This document shows positions 44,571 through 53,303 of a DNA stretch of 64,000 nucleotides, one piece after another. Below the pieces are notes generated by a model that was given only the letters and a program-made list of their open reading frames with translations, ran no database searches and was not told the origin of the DNA. Positions within the stretch are counted from its first letter, which is position 1. Every line of letters starts with the position of its first letter. A program made the position numbers and the translations under genes. The DNA lies in the NCBI RefSeq assembly GCF_029714325.1, contig NZ_CP121666.1, forward strand, positions 3,968,001 to 4,032,000. The letters are read 5' to 3'. This DNA is from Bradyrhizobium sp. CB1717 (GTDB taxonomy: Bacteria > Pseudomonadota > Alphaproteobacteria > Rhizobiales > Xanthobacteraceae).

Positions 44571-44999
44571 ATGGCTGCTTCGCTTTCCGCTTCCCTGCGC
44601 TGTTGCGGCGCGCTTCTCGTGCTGCTCGCCGGCGGCGCGGTCTTGGCCGGCTGCGCCGGCATCAGTGAGACGGTCGCACCCGCCTTTGCCGATCCCGCCA
44701 GGTACGAATTGTACGATTGCAAGCAGCTCGAGACCGAGCGCAAGGGGCTCGCCGCTCGCACGGCCGATTTGCAGAGACTGATGGACAAGGCGCAGACCGG
44801 GGCCGGCGGGGCTGTCGTGTCCGAGCTCGCCTATCGCAACGACTATGTCGCGGTGCGCGGGCAGGCGCAGCTCGCCGAAGACGCCTGGCGCCGCAACAGG
44901 TGCCGGGAGACGCCGCCCGATGCAAAGCCGCCGGCCTCGACTCCGCAGCCGCCGGTGATCAAGCCCGCCCCGACGAGATCCGGCAGCGCCGCGCGCTGA
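44571..44999 (+). CDS. Small lipoprotein, hypothetical
   Basis: A 142-residue protein with a lipoprotein signal: positively charged start, hydrophobic CGALLVLLAGGAVLAGC with lipobox L-A-G-C (Cys at residue 27). The mature part has a KQLETERKGLAARTADLQRL helical stretch with coiled-coil character and ends in a proline-rich tail (PPDAKPPASTPQPPV). Membrane-anchored in the periplasm. Similar small lipoproteins are frequent in Bradyrhizobium to my recollection. Function unknown. Confidence 0.82.
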   Translation: MAASLSASLRCCGALLVLLAGGAVLAGCAGISETVAPAFADPARYELYDCKQLETERKGLAARTADLQRLMDKAQTGAGGAVVSELAYRNDYVAVRGQAQLAEDAWRRNRCRETPPDAKPPASTPQPPVIKPAPTRSGSAAR

Positions 45000-45012
45000 G
45001 ACTCCACCAGCC

Positions 45013-46215
45013 TCAGGGCCGCCAGCCGTAGATCCAGTCCTGCCGCGCCAGCATGCGGTCCGGGCCGAGCGCACGGATCGCAAGATCGCGCGCGATCGCG
45101 AGCGGCCCGCTGAAATGATAGATGCGGCCCTGCTGCCGCGCGGTCCGCTGCACCCGCCGCACGCGGGCCTGGCGCGCGGCGCCATATTGCTTCAGCGCGG
45201 CGGTGATGCCCGCGCTGCTCTCGGCGGCCTCGAGGCTCACGCGCTGCGCAAGCACGGCGGCGTCCTCGATCGCCATGCCGGCGCCTTGCGCGGCGAAGGG
45301 CAGCATCGCATGGACGGCGTCGCCGAGCAGCGCGACCGGGCCCTTGCTCCAGGGGCAGCCGTCGGGCACGCCGAACAGCGCCCATTTCCGCCAGCCGTCG
45401 ACCGCGGATAGCATCATCCGCGCCGCCGGCGGCCAGCGCGGCGCGGCGAACGCGTCCATCACCTCGCGCGGTTCGCCGGGCGTGCTCCAGCCCGGCCTGT
45501 TCCAGGTGCCCGGCAGCACCGCGACCACGTTGATCTGGCGTCCGCCTGCGATCGGATAGGCGACGAGATGAGCGTTCGCCCCCATCCAGAGCTGCACCCG
45601 CCGGGCGGTGTAGTCCTTCGGCAGCTGCGTGGCATCGAACGTGCCGCGCCAGGCGATCAGCCCGGAGAAGCGCGGCTGCACCTCGGGAAACAGATGCTGG
45701 CGTACCGTCGACCAGATGCCGTCGGCCCCGATCAGGGCGCTGGCGAGATCGCTGCGGCGGATCGTGCCGCTGCGATGGACCACGGTCAGTCCCTTGGCAT
45801 GAGGCGCGACGTCCTCGAAGGTTGCCCCCAGCTTCAGGTCGATATCGGGATGGTCGGCGACCGCGCCGGCCAGCGCGGATTGCAGATCGGCACGATGCAC
45901 CACCCAATAGGGGGCGCCGGCGCGCAGCGAGGCTGCTTCGCCGAGCGGCATGCGCAGCAACTCGCCGCCGGCCCGCGCGCTCATGATCGAGACCGCCTCG
46001 GGAACGACGGCGCGCAGCTTGAGGCGCTCGGTGAGGCCGAGCTCGACCAGCACGCGGCTGGCATTGGGGGAGAGCTGCAGGCCGGCGCCGACTTCCTCGA
46101 GGCGCTCGGCCTTTTCCAGCACGACGATGCGGAAGCCGCGCGCGGCAAGCGCAAGCGCCGCCGTCAGTCCACCGATGCCGGCACCGGCGATGACAATCGT
46201 TCGGGAGAGCGCCAC
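45013..46215 (-). CDS. FAD-dependent aromatic monooxygenase (salicylate hydroxylase-like)
   Basis: A 400-residue class A flavoprotein hydroxylase. The N-terminal FAD motif is GAGIGGLTAALALAARG, the second FAD motif is the GDAVHAMLPFAAQGAGMAIE stretch, and the NAD(P)H motif ALIGADGIWSTVR lies between. It most resembles UbiH- and salicylate/3-hydroxybenzoate hydroxylase-like enzymes, which insert one oxygen atom into an aromatic ring. The start is GTG 46215. It lies 19 nt downstream of the small zinc-protein gene, probably cotranscribed. The ring substrate cannot be named. Confidence 0.9.
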   Translation of the reverse strand: MALSRTIVIAGAGIGGLTAALALAARGFRIVVLEKAERLEEVGAGLQLSPNASRVLVELGLTERLKLRAVVPEAVSIMSARAGGELLRMPLGEAASLRAGAPYWVVHRADLQSALAGAVADHPDIDLKLGATFEDVAPHAKGLTVVHRSGTIRRSDLASALIGADGIWSTVRQHLFPEVQPRFSGLIAWRGTFDATQLPKDYTARRVQLWMGANAHLVAYPIAGGRQINVVAVLPGTWNRPGWSTPGEPREVMDAFAAPRWPPAARMMLSAVDGWRKWALFGVPDGCPWSKGPVALLGDAVHAMLPFAAQGAGMAIEDAAVLAQRVSLEAAESSAGITAALKQYGAARQARVRRVQRTARQQGRIYHFSGPLAIARDLAIRALGPDRMLARQDWIYGWRP

Positions 46216-46234
46216 CCCTGACCGATGGACGCGG

Positions 46235-46480
46235 TCAGGCCACCTTGTCCTTCAGGACGCATTCCGGCGGGCGGGCTTCGCCCGCCTTCAGGTCGGCCGC
46301 GAAGCGGTACAGCGTCGAGCAGTAAGGGCAGATGATCTCGTTGTCGTTGCCGAGGTCGAGAAAGACGTGCGGATGATCGAACGGAGGGTTGGCGCCCACG
46401 CACATGAACTCTTGCGAGCCGATCTCGATGACGGGGACACCGGCATCGTTATGGAAGTGCGGGACGACATGGTCGGACAT
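46235..46480 (-). CDS. Zinc-finger domain protein (CHCC type)
   Basis: An 81-residue protein with the CHCC zinc-finger fold of PF10276: C27 (EFMCVGANPPFDHPH), His 36/38 and C51-P-Y-C54 (IICPYCSTLYRF). Such small proteins resemble the NDUFS6 subunit of respiratory complex I, which binds zinc. It is the first gene of a two-gene minus-strand unit with the FAD monooxygenase. The ATG at 46480 is preceded by an ordinary leader. A zinc-binding role is likely; the partner is unknown. Confidence 0.88.
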   Translation of the reverse strand: MSDHVVPHFHNDAGVPVIEIGSQEFMCVGANPPFDHPHVFLDLGNDNEIICPYCSTLYRFAADLKAGEARPPECVLKDKVA

Positions 46481-46788
46481 CGTAGTTCATCCTGGAGTGG
46501 CAGTGGCGGCAGACACAATCAACGCTGACGCGGGTATCTTTTGAGACGCCGCGGACCATACTGGGGGGTACGGATGATTGCTAGTCCAGTGGAACCGAAA
46601 GGTTGCAACTGCCCCATGCTCATTTGCTCATCCAAATTCGACACAATCTTGTCGCCCCAGAGAAGCCCTTCTTTCGTCGGGGACGTTGTGTCGCAATTTT
46701 GGCATACTATGTCTGTGAACGCGCGCAATTTGAGACGAAAGACGAATCATCGGGCGCCGATGAGCCAGGACCTTCCGGACTTTTTTGC
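46481..46788. other. Divergent intergenic region with an inverted repeat
   Basis: These 308 nt separate the minus-strand zinc-protein gene from the plus-strand orphan gene. An inverted repeat CGACACAA (46639-46646) / TTGTGTCG (46686-46693) brackets a 39-nt segment; TTGTGTCG is followed by AATTTTGGCATACTATG, which could supply -35/-10-like elements for the plus strand. No gene is seen. Confidence 0.4.
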
Positions 46789-47925
46789 ATGAAATGGCTG
46801 CGAATCAGCACAGCGTTGACCGGTATTGCGGCTTGCAGCCTTTTGCTCGCGCAGGTAGCGCCGCGTGCCCGCGAGGCCGGTGCGGTCCTCGCCGCCCAGG
46901 ACGATCCGCACCTGCTCTCCGAGCTCAGGCTCGACGCGCTGCTGCGGCAGAACGACCGACTGGTCCAGGACAACATCGAGGCCGCGCTCACAGCCGGCGA
47001 CGCCGATCTCGCCGACAGTTTCGTGGCGCTGGCGCGCGATCGCAACATCGCGCTTCCGGACGACCTCCTCAATCGCGTGAGCGATGCGGTCAAGGCGGAG
47101 AACTCCACGTCGCATTTCGCAAAACGTTTCGCCACCGGCCTCGTCACCGGCAACGCCGACGATGTCGCGAGCCTGTCCGGAACCGTTGCCGGCGACCTCT
47201 TCGTGATTGGCGACGTCAGGGACGTCGTGCGTGAGGGCAAGCATCTGGCGATGGGCGAGGAGACCGACCGTCTCGTGCTGGGCCTTGCGACCGCGGGCCT
47301 TGCGGTGACGGCGGCAACCTACGTCTCCGTCGGCGGCGCAGCGCCGGTGCGGGCCGGGCTGACGCTGGTGAAGGATGCGCGGAAGGTCGGACGGCTCGGC
47401 GAAGGGCTCGCTGCATGGGCCGGCCGTTCGGCACGCGAAATCGTCGACACCCCGATGCTGCAGAACGCGGTCGCCAAGGGTTCCGTGTTCCGCCCGGGCG
47501 AAACCGTCAGCGCGATCCGGGCCGCGTTCCGGGCCGAGAAGGCGGGCGCGCTGGTCCGGCTCGGCAAGGACGTCACGCGCGTGGCCGGGAAGACCGGCAC
47601 GCGCGGTGCCATGGACACGCTGCGGATTGCCGAAGGCCCCAAGGACGTCGCGCGCGCGGCGCGGCTGGCCGAAGCGCAAGGCAGCAAGACCCGTGCGATC
47701 ATGAAGCTGCTCGGGCGCGGCGCGCTGCTGCTCGTCGGCGGCGTGTTCGATCTGGCGATGTGGCTGTTTGGCGCGGTCTTGACGCTGTTCGGCCTGTTGT
47801 CCTCGATCAAGGCCACCACCGAGCGCCTGACCCAGGCCTGGTGCGACCGGAAACGTGCGCGGCGGCTCCGCCGTGCCCAGATCGCCGCCGAAGCCGCTCT
47901 GGCGGATGCGGCCCTTAAGGCCTAA
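46789..47925 (+). CDS. Orphan membrane protein, hypothetical
   Basis: A 378-residue protein I cannot assign. It begins with a signal-anchor-like helix (WLRISTALTGIAACSLLLAQ). A region around residues 40-120 has helices with repeated D/E, such as DPHLLSELRLDALLRQNDRL. A glycine/alanine-rich hydrophobic segment (LGLATAGLAVTAATYVSVGG) follows near residue 165, and a second strong helix (ALLLVGGVFDLAMWLFGAVL) near residue 310. The C-terminus is Arg/Ala-rich. ATG 46789 was chosen because the 62 codons upstream look non-coding. Alphaproteobacterial relatives probably exist but none is named from memory. Confidence 0.75.
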   Translation: MKWLRISTALTGIAACSLLLAQVAPRAREAGAVLAAQDDPHLLSELRLDALLRQNDRLVQDNIEAALTAGDADLADSFVALARDRNIALPDDLLNRVSDAVKAENSTSHFAKRFATGLVTGNADDVASLSGTVAGDLFVIGDVRDVVREGKHLAMGEETDRLVLGLATAGLAVTAATYVSVGGAAPVRAGLTLVKDARKVGRLGEGLAAWAGRSAREIVDTPMLQNAVAKGSVFRPGETVSAIRAAFRAEKAGALVRLGKDVTRVAGKTGTRGAMDTLRIAEGPKDVARAARLAEAQGSKTRAIMKLLGRGALLLVGGVFDLAMWLFGAVLTLFGLLSSIKATTERLTQAWCDRKRARRLRRAQIAAEAALADAALKA

Positions 47926-47975
47926 AGCGCGACGAGATTGAGGTCATTCGTCGACCCGCCTGGGCTATTGTTTGG

Positions 47976-48047
47976 GCATGATCTCCGCGCAAGCGCGTTC
48001 CGCGTTTGCCGCGAGGAAAAACCGCTGCACACTTTTCCGGATCATGC
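47976..48047. repeat. Palindromic intergenic repeat, family E
   Basis: Outer arms GCATGATC and GATCATGC, with the inner AAACCGCTGCACACTTTTCC characteristic of a common rhizobial intergenic element (recollection). It lies between the orphan membrane protein and the alpha/beta hydrolase, both plus strand, about 40 nt before the latter's start. Confidence 0.7.
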
Positions 48048-48086
48048 TCTAAGATCGCTTGTCCCCCCTCAAGACCTCTGGAACTG

Positions 48087-48845
48087 ATGATGCCGAGCTT
48101 TCACAACGGCGCCGTTGAAATTGCCTATCTCGACGAAGGCGAGGGCGATCCGATCATCCTGGTGCACGGCTTTGCCTCGAGCAAGAACGTGAACTGGGTC
48201 TATCCGACCTGGGTCTCGGAGCTGCGCAAGAACGGCCGCCGCGTGATTGCGCTCGACAATCGCGGCCATGGCGAAAGTGCAAAGCTCTACGAGCCCGCGC
48301 AATATTCGATTCCGACCATGGCCGGCGACGTGCTGGCGCTGATGGATCATCTCGCGATCCCGCAGGCCGATATCATGGGATACTCCATGGGCGGACGGAT
48401 GACGGCCTGGCTCGGCCTCAACGAGCCGCAGCGCCTGCGCTCGGCGATCCTGGGCGGCATCGGCATCGGCGGCCTGATCGAGGGCACCGGCCCCGGCGAG
48501 AACGTGGCGAAGGCGCTGGAAGTGCCTTCGCTCGACGACGTCACCGATCCCGTCGGGCGCACGTTTCGCGCGTTCGCCGATCAGACCCGGTCCGACCGCA
48601 AGGCGCTCGCCGCGTGCCTGCGCGGCACGCGCGATCTCATGACGAGGCAGGAGGCCGCGCGGATCGAGGTGCCCGTGCTGATCGCGGTCGGCTCCACCGA
48701 CGACGTCGCGGGATCCGCCGGCGCGCTCGGCGCCATCATCCCCGGTTCGGAAGTGCTCGACATCCCGGGTCGCGATCACATGCGCGCGGTCGGCGACAAG
48801 GTCTACAAGACCGGCGTGCTGGACTTCCTCTCACGCCGCAGCTGA
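48087..48845 (+). CDS. Alpha/beta hydrolase
   Basis: A 252-residue alpha/beta hydrolase. The oxyanion region is ILVHGFASSKNVNW, the nucleophile elbow is MGYSMGGRM (Ser of G-Y-S-M-G), the acid lies in VGSTDDVAG and the His in IPGRDHMRAVG. Two adjacent ATGs (48087, 48090) are possible starts; GGAA sits at suitable spacing. The 27 upstream codons in frame lie in the repeat and are not used. It overlaps the convergent gene at its end by 15 nt. Substrate unknown; ester or lactone hydrolysis is typical. Confidence 0.9.
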   Translation: MMPSFHNGAVEIAYLDEGEGDPIILVHGFASSKNVNWVYPTWVSELRKNGRRVIALDNRGHGESAKLYEPAQYSIPTMAGDVLALMDHLAIPQADIMGYSMGGRMTAWLGLNEPQRLRSAILGGIGIGGLIEGTGPGENVAKALEVPSLDDVTDPVGRTFRAFADQTRSDRKALAACLRGTRDLMTRQEAARIEVPVLIAVGSTDDVAGSAGALGAIIPGSEVLDIPGRDHMRAVGDKVYKTGVLDFLSRRS

Positions 48846-50204
48846 GGGTTCGTCCGCCGGCTCGGGGCCCAAGCGACGCGACAGGGCCATCAGCACGACG
48901 AACGTCGCGACCCAGGCCATCCGCGCGCCGTAGCGGTCGTGCGGGCCGGAGATCACGGCGCAGATGAAGGCATTGCCGAGCAGCGCCAGCGTCACGGTCC
49001 CCGCCAGCAGCGTCAGGTCGTCGAGCCGGCGGTTCGCGAGCCCATGCGCGAGCAGTACGACCAGCGCCAGCATCGAGGCCAGCGCGACGGGGACATGCAG
49101 CCAGTTGATGTAGTCGAAATCGACGCTCCAGTGCTGCTGGCGCGCGGCGCGCATCGGCGCGACCTGCGCGGGGATGTAGCGCTCGATGATCCCATAGGTG
49201 TGCGGGATCCAGCCATTGGTGCCTTCGCCGGTCGCCACATGCAGCAATTGCTGTCCCATCGCGCGCAAGGCCGCGCCGGCCTGCCAGGCCGGATAGTCGG
49301 CGAGTGAATGCACGACGATGTAGCCCATTTCGTCGTTCATGCCTTCGAAGCGGCCCAGCGTGTTGAACATGCTCTTGCCCCACAGGAACTCGTCGGCGGT
49401 CGCCGGCAATTGGTTGCGATAGGGACAGAGCTTGAAGTTTTCGCGCGGGCAATGGTCGTTGAGAAACCGCGTGACGATGCCGTCCTGCATCATGCGGCCG
49501 AAGGCGACGCCGTAGCCGCCGGGCGTCCAGGCCCATTTCCCCGACAGCGCGTGGTTCGCCGACACCAGCATCAGGCCGCCCACGACGATGGTCATGCTCG
49601 CCTGCGCCAGTCCTGCGCGCGGAAGCCTGCGGCCCAGGAACGGCCGCGCCATCCAGCCCGCGACACAGAGGCCGAGCAGCACGCCGAGCGTGGCGCTATG
49701 GGTTGCGGCGGCAAAGGCGGCGAAGCCGAACAGCGAGATCTTTTCGAGCGTTGATGTCCGTTGCCCGCCGATGACCAGCAGGAACAGCGACAGGATCGAG
49801 AGCCCGGCGAAGATGTCCGTGAGCAGCATGCTGGCGAGCCAGGGCAGCGCCGTCGACACCATGAGGATCAGGCTGATCGCAACGAAGCGGGACGTCTGCA
49901 TCAGGCCGAGCACGCGCAAGGTGAGTTGCAACAGCCACAGCGCGGCCAGCGACTGCACCGCGAGGTTGATCCAGAAGCCGAAGCTTTCGCCATAGTGCAG
50001 ATAGAGGCCGAACACGGTGGACCGGCTGGGGACGAGATAGCCTTCGTACCAGCGCGCCAGATAGCCGCCGGTATCCCATTGCAACAGCGGATAGCCGTTC
50101 CAGAACGCCGGCGCGATCATCAGGAGGGGCAGGGTGACGGCCGCCAGCCGCAGCCAAAGCGATCCCGCGGCGCCTACGCGCAATTGTTCGGTGGTGATGC
50201 TCAA
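48831..50204 (-). CDS. Polytopic membrane protein, hypothetical
   Basis: A 457-residue protein with about 10-12 hydrophobic segments and a large loop near residues 245-330. After helix 1 the loop has NGYPLLQWDTGGYLARWYEG, where the Asp followed by G-Y is reminiscent of GT-C catalytic loops, though no family is firmly recognised. The 250-300 region holds two cysteines (NDHCPRENFKLCPYRN) that could pair outside the membrane. The start is TTG 50204, supported by GGAG 5-6 nt upstream. It overlaps the convergent alpha/beta hydrolase gene by 15 nt. Function unknown. Confidence 0.72.
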   Translation of the reverse strand: MSITTEQLRVGAAGSLWLRLAAVTLPLLMIAPAFWNGYPLLQWDTGGYLARWYEGYLVPSRSTVFGLYLHYGESFGFWINLAVQSLAALWLLQLTLRVLGLMQTSRFVAISLILMVSTALPWLASMLLTDIFAGLSILSLFLLVIGGQRTSTLEKISLFGFAAFAAATHSATLGVLLGLCVAGWMARPFLGRRLPRAGLAQASMTIVVGGLMLVSANHALSGKWAWTPGGYGVAFGRMMQDGIVTRFLNDHCPRENFKLCPYRNQLPATADEFLWGKSMFNTLGRFEGMNDEMGYIVVHSLADYPAWQAGAALRAMGQQLLHVATGEGTNGWIPHTYGIIERYIPAQVAPMRAARQQHWSVDFDYINWLHVPVALASMLALVVLLAHGLANRRLDDLTLLAGTVTLALLGNAFICAVISGPHDRYGARMAWVATFVVLMALSRRLGPEPADEPSAAA

Positions 50205-50480
50205 AACCGCTCCGTCGTCGTCCGGACCCAGCCCGCAATAAGGCTTGGGAGAGAATTCACCAATAGTTTGACGCGCCCCGGCTTGAATTTGGCAAAACCC
50301 TGACCACTTTGAGCCAACCTTGTCGCCTGGGGGCGCCAGAATAAATCGTTGTGTTTCAAGGCGTTGGCATGCTTTCGCGGGGCAAGGTGCTGTTCACTCT
50401 CAGGCAAGCCGGTCAGGACTTTGTCGTCTAGACTGTGCTATAGAGCCCGCAAAACGAGCCAATTCGAAAGAGCAAATCCC

Positions 50481-51305
50481 ATGGCAGTGCATCAGGTCAA
50501 TCCGGGAGGAAAGCTCGCATCGCTCGATCCGATCTGGGACCGGATCCGGGGCGAAGCGGAGGACATCGTCCATCGCGAGCCCGAGCTTGCGACCTTCATC
50601 TACTCGACGGTGCTGCATCACAGCCGCCTCGAGGATTCGGTGATCCACCGTCTCGCCGACCGGCTCGATCACTCCGCGCTGTCGGGCGATCTCGTGCGCC
50701 AGACCTATGACGAAGCGCTGCGCGACGATCCCGATCTCGGCAACGCCTTCCGCGCCGATCTCGTCGCCGTCTACGATCGCGATCCCGCCACCTCGCGCTT
50801 CATCGATCCCTTGCTCTACTTCAAGGGCTTCCATGCCATCCAGACCCATCGCCTCGCGCACTGGCTCTGGCTGAAGGGCCGCAAGGACTTCGCGTATTAT
50901 CTCCAGAGCCGCGCCTCGGCGGTGTTCCAGACCGACATCAATCCCGCTGCGCGCATCGGCCGTGGCATCTTCCTCGATCACGCCACCGGTTTCGTCTGCG
51001 GCGAGACGGCGGTCATCGAGGACGACGTCTCGATCCTCCACGGCGTCACGCTCGGCGGCACCGGCAAGGAGAACGAGGACCGCCATCCCAAGATTCGCCA
51101 CGGCGTGCTGATCGGCGCGGGTGCAAAAATTCTCGGCAACATCGAGATCGGCCATTGCGCGCGCATCGCGGCGGGCTCGGTCGTCGTGAAGCCGGTGCCG
51201 CACAACGTCACGGTCGCCGGCGTGCCCGCCAAGATCGTCGGCGAAGCCGGCTGCGCCGAGCCGTCGCGCACCATGGATCAGATGATCAACGCGATGGGGC
51301 TTTGA
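50481..51305 (+). CDS. cysE: Serine O-acetyltransferase
   Basis: A 274-residue CysE. An N-terminal helical trimer-contact domain (WDRIRGEAEDIVHREPELAT) precedes the left-handed beta-helix of hexapeptide repeats, visible as GRGIFLDHATGFVCGETAVI and LIGAGAKILGNIEIGHCARI. The catalytic His-Asp pair of the family corresponds to FLDHATG and the HGVTLGGTGK loop for acetyl-CoA and serine binding. It makes O-acetylserine for cysteine synthesis in the cytosol. ATG 50481 is preceded by GAAAGAG; the 44 upstream codons in frame do not resemble the family. A terminator-like hairpin follows. Confidence 0.95.
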   Translation: MAVHQVNPGGKLASLDPIWDRIRGEAEDIVHREPELATFIYSTVLHHSRLEDSVIHRLADRLDHSALSGDLVRQTYDEALRDDPDLGNAFRADLVAVYDRDPATSRFIDPLLYFKGFHAIQTHRLAHWLWLKGRKDFAYYLQSRASAVFQTDINPAARIGRGIFLDHATGFVCGETAVIEDDVSILHGVTLGGTGKENEDRHPKIRHGVLIGAGAKILGNIEIGHCARIAAGSVVVKPVPHNVTVAGVPAKIVGEAGCAEPSRTMDQMINAMGL

Positions 51306-51314
51306 TCTCGAGTT

Positions 51315-51337
51315 AAGGGCCGGATTCTCCGGCCCTT
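51315..51337 (+). terminator. Terminator-like hairpin after cysE
   Basis: Perfect 10-bp stem AAGGGCCGGA / TCCGGCCCTT around a 3-nt loop (TTC), 10 nt after the cysE stop. It is followed by GCCGTCCCC rather than a T-run, so efficiency is uncertain. Confidence 0.5.
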
Positions 51338-51426
51338 GCCGTCCCCAAATTCTTTGGCAATTCATGCTGGCGGTTCGTCGCGTCTCGTCCTAAAACCCGC
51401 CGACCAATTTTGATCGGAGACTTGCC

Positions 51427-51645
51427 GTGGACGTCAAAGAAGTCAGAAAGCTGGACGCGTATCTGAAGCGCGTATTCGGCAATCCCAAGATCCGCGTCGT
51501 GCCGCGGCCGAAGAAGGATGATTCCGCCGAGGTCTATATCGGCGAGGAATTCATCGGCGTGCTCTTCGTCGACGACGAGGATGATGATCGCTCGTTCCAG
51601 TTCCAGATGGCGATCCTCGAGGACGATCTCGTCGATCAGGAATAG
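51427..51645 (+). CDS. DUF3126 family protein
   Basis: A 72-residue acidic protein matching DUF3126, an alphaproteobacterial family of unknown function. Conserved parts are VRKLDAYLKRVFGNPKIRVV and the acidic VDDEDDDRSFQFQMAILEDD. The start is GTG 51427; AGACTTGCC lies just upstream. The gene commonly follows cysE in related genomes to my recollection. No domain hints at activity. A hairpin lies just beyond its stop. Confidence 0.88.
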   Translation: MDVKEVRKLDAYLKRVFGNPKIRVVPRPKKDDSAEVYIGEEFIGVLFVDDEDDDRSFQFQMAILEDDLVDQE

Positions 51646-51666
51646 ATGCAAGCTCTGTTCGGTGCA

Positions 51667-51686
51667 GTGACCCCGTTCGGGGTCAC
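51667..51686. terminator. Hairpin between convergent DUF3126 and reductase genes
   Basis: Stem GTGACCCCG / CGGGGTCAC with a 2-base loop TT at 51667-51686. It spans the stop codon of the minus-strand reductase gene (51683-51685) and lies 21 nt past the DUF3126 stop, so it may end the plus-strand transcript. No T-run on either side. Confidence 0.4.
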
Positions 51687-52999
51687 GCGCCCACTGCTGC
51701 GAGCATGTCGGGGATCGTGACGAATTTCTCTCGCGGCTTGCCGAGCAACGCTCCCCTGCATTTCTCGGCCGTATCGATCGTCATCCAGTCCGGATAGCTC
51801 ACGATCCGTGCGACGCGGTTGACCACGCGCGAAAGCAATGCCTCGGGCGTGTCCGAACGCGTCCGCCGGTGGACGAGATCGGCCAGGACGGCCTCTGCAG
51901 TGGCGATCCCGCAGCCGCGATTGGTGCCGATCGTGCCGCTCGGCCCGCGCTTGCTCCATCCGCAGACATAGAGCCCATCGATCACCGAACCACCGTTCGC
52001 GACACGTCCATCCATGTTGGCATGGACGCCGCGATCGTCATCGTAGGGAACGCCGGCGACAGGCGTCGTTCGTCGGCCGACGCTGCTGAAGACGAGGCCG
52101 CAAGCGATGTCCTCGACGGCGCCTGACCGCTGCCTGAATGAGACCGTTTCGACCCGGCCGCGACCCTTGATCGCGAGGGGCGACAGGCCAAAGCGAACGA
52201 GACAGCGCCGTGGCTTGGTCACGGCATGCTGCGAGAAGCCGCGCAGCAGCGCCAGCTTTTCGATCAGCTCCGGATCTCCGGGGGGCTGCGGTTCGAACTC
52301 GTCCGGCGCGACGTCGCGGCCGTCGACAGCCGTGTCGCATGCGCCGAGTTCGAGGAAGTCACGCAATTCCTTCGCGCTGAATTTCGCCTGCGCCGGTCCG
52401 CCGCGGCCGATGACATGGATTTCGCGAATCCGGCTCTCCGCCAGCACATCGAGCGCGTGGCGCGCGATGTCGGTCTGGCGCAGCTCGTCGGCTGTCTTGG
52501 CGAGAATGCGTGCGACGTCGAGCGCGACATTGCCATGACCGATGACGATCGCAGCCTCATGGTCGAAATCGAACTGGAGGTCGCGGAATTCCGGGTGGCC
52601 GTTGTACCACGCGACGAAATCACCTGCGCTGTGGCTTCCGGGCAGAGCTTCGCCCGGAATGCCGAGAGGTCGGCTCAGTTCGGCGCCGGTTGCAAGCACG
52701 ACAGCGTCATAGGCCTCGCGGAGCTCGCCGACGGAGACATCGTCTCCGACTTTGACGCCGCCGATGAAACGAAAGCCAGGCGCTTTCGCGATCCTGTCGA
52801 AGGCCATCGTGACCTGCTTGAGCTTTGGATGGTCGGGGGCAACGCCGAACCGCACCAGCCCGTACGGCACGGGAAGCCGTTCGAACATGTCGACGGTCAC
52901 GGGCGCGCCCGAGCGCAACAGGGCCTCGGTCGTGTAGAAGCCGCTGGGTCCGCTGCCGACGACGGCGATACGCAGTTCGCTCGCAGCAGAACCCGTCAT
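51683..52999 (-). CDS. Ferredoxin-NADP reductase, adrenodoxin-reductase type
   Basis: A 438-residue flavoprotein of the FprA/adrenodoxin reductase group. The FAD motif VVGSGPSGFYTTEALL starts near residue 12, followed by FERLPVPYGLVRFGVAPDH, a hallmark of this group. The NADP-binding IVIGHGNVALDVARILAK and VIGRGGPAQAKFSAKEL follow, and the C-terminal WSKRGPSGTIGTNRGCGIAT. It moves electrons between NADPH and a ferredoxin, in either direction. Its ATG overlaps the ferredoxin stop (ATGA), so the two are translationally coupled. It is the last gene of the Mo-oxidoreductase operon, and probably feeds or drains that enzyme through the ferredoxin (inference). Confidence 0.93.
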   Translation of the reverse strand: MTGSAASELRIAVVGSGPSGFYTTEALLRSGAPVTVDMFERLPVPYGLVRFGVAPDHPKLKQVTMAFDRIAKAPGFRFIGGVKVGDDVSVGELREAYDAVVLATGAELSRPLGIPGEALPGSHSAGDFVAWYNGHPEFRDLQFDFDHEAAIVIGHGNVALDVARILAKTADELRQTDIARHALDVLAESRIREIHVIGRGGPAQAKFSAKELRDFLELGACDTAVDGRDVAPDEFEPQPPGDPELIEKLALLRGFSQHAVTKPRRCLVRFGLSPLAIKGRGRVETVSFRQRSGAVEDIACGLVFSSVGRRTTPVAGVPYDDDRGVHANMDGRVANGGSVIDGLYVCGWSKRGPSGTIGTNRGCGIATAEAVLADLVHRRTRSDTPEALLSRVVNRVARIVSYPDWMTIDTAEKCRGALLGKPREKFVTIPDMLAAVGA

Positions 53000-53301
53000 C
53001 GACCCAGTTCCAGCTTGCGCGCGTCGGCGCCCGGCAGCGGCGCAAGACGTGCGCTGATGACGGGAGTCTCGGCCGCGCGTTTCCGATTGACGTCGATCCA
53101 GTACTTCTTGTCCGCGGCCAGGCGATAGTCCGGCTCGATCGCGCCCACCGGACAGGCCGGTGCACAGCCGCCGCAGTCGATGCAGTTTTCCGGATCGATA
53201 TAGGTCATGGCGTCGTCGACGTGAAAACACTCCACCGGGCAGACCGTGACGCATTCGGTATATCGGCAGCCGCGGCAATTGTCGGTGACCACATATGTCA
53301 T
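52996..53301 (-). CDS. Seven-iron ferredoxin (FdxA type)
   Basis: A 101-residue ferredoxin whose cysteines sit exactly one residue further than in Azotobacter FdI. C9, C17 and C50 fit the [3Fe-4S] ligands, C21, C40, C43 and C46 the [4Fe-4S] ligands, and C12 and C25 the two non-ligand cysteines. The segments are NCRGCRYTECVTVCPVECF and CIDCGGCAPACP. It carries low-potential electrons in the cytosol. It starts 2 nt after the molybdoenzyme stop and overlaps the reductase gene by 4 nt, so all three belong to one operon. Confidence 0.94.
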   Translation of the reverse strand: MTYVVTDNCRGCRYTECVTVCPVECFHVDDAMTYIDPENCIDCGGCAPACPVGAIEPDYRLAADKKYWIDVNRKRAAETPVISARLAPLPGADARKLELGR

Positions 53302-53303
53302 CG

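Noticed and set aside
51315..51337. Riboswitch after cysE
   Set aside because: It is a simple 10-bp hairpin with no conserved aptamer core, better read as a terminator-like element.
51683..53278. A 531-residue version of the reductase
   Set aside because: The first 93 residues are out-of-frame reading of the ferredoxin gene. The reductase FAD motif starts right after ATG 52999.
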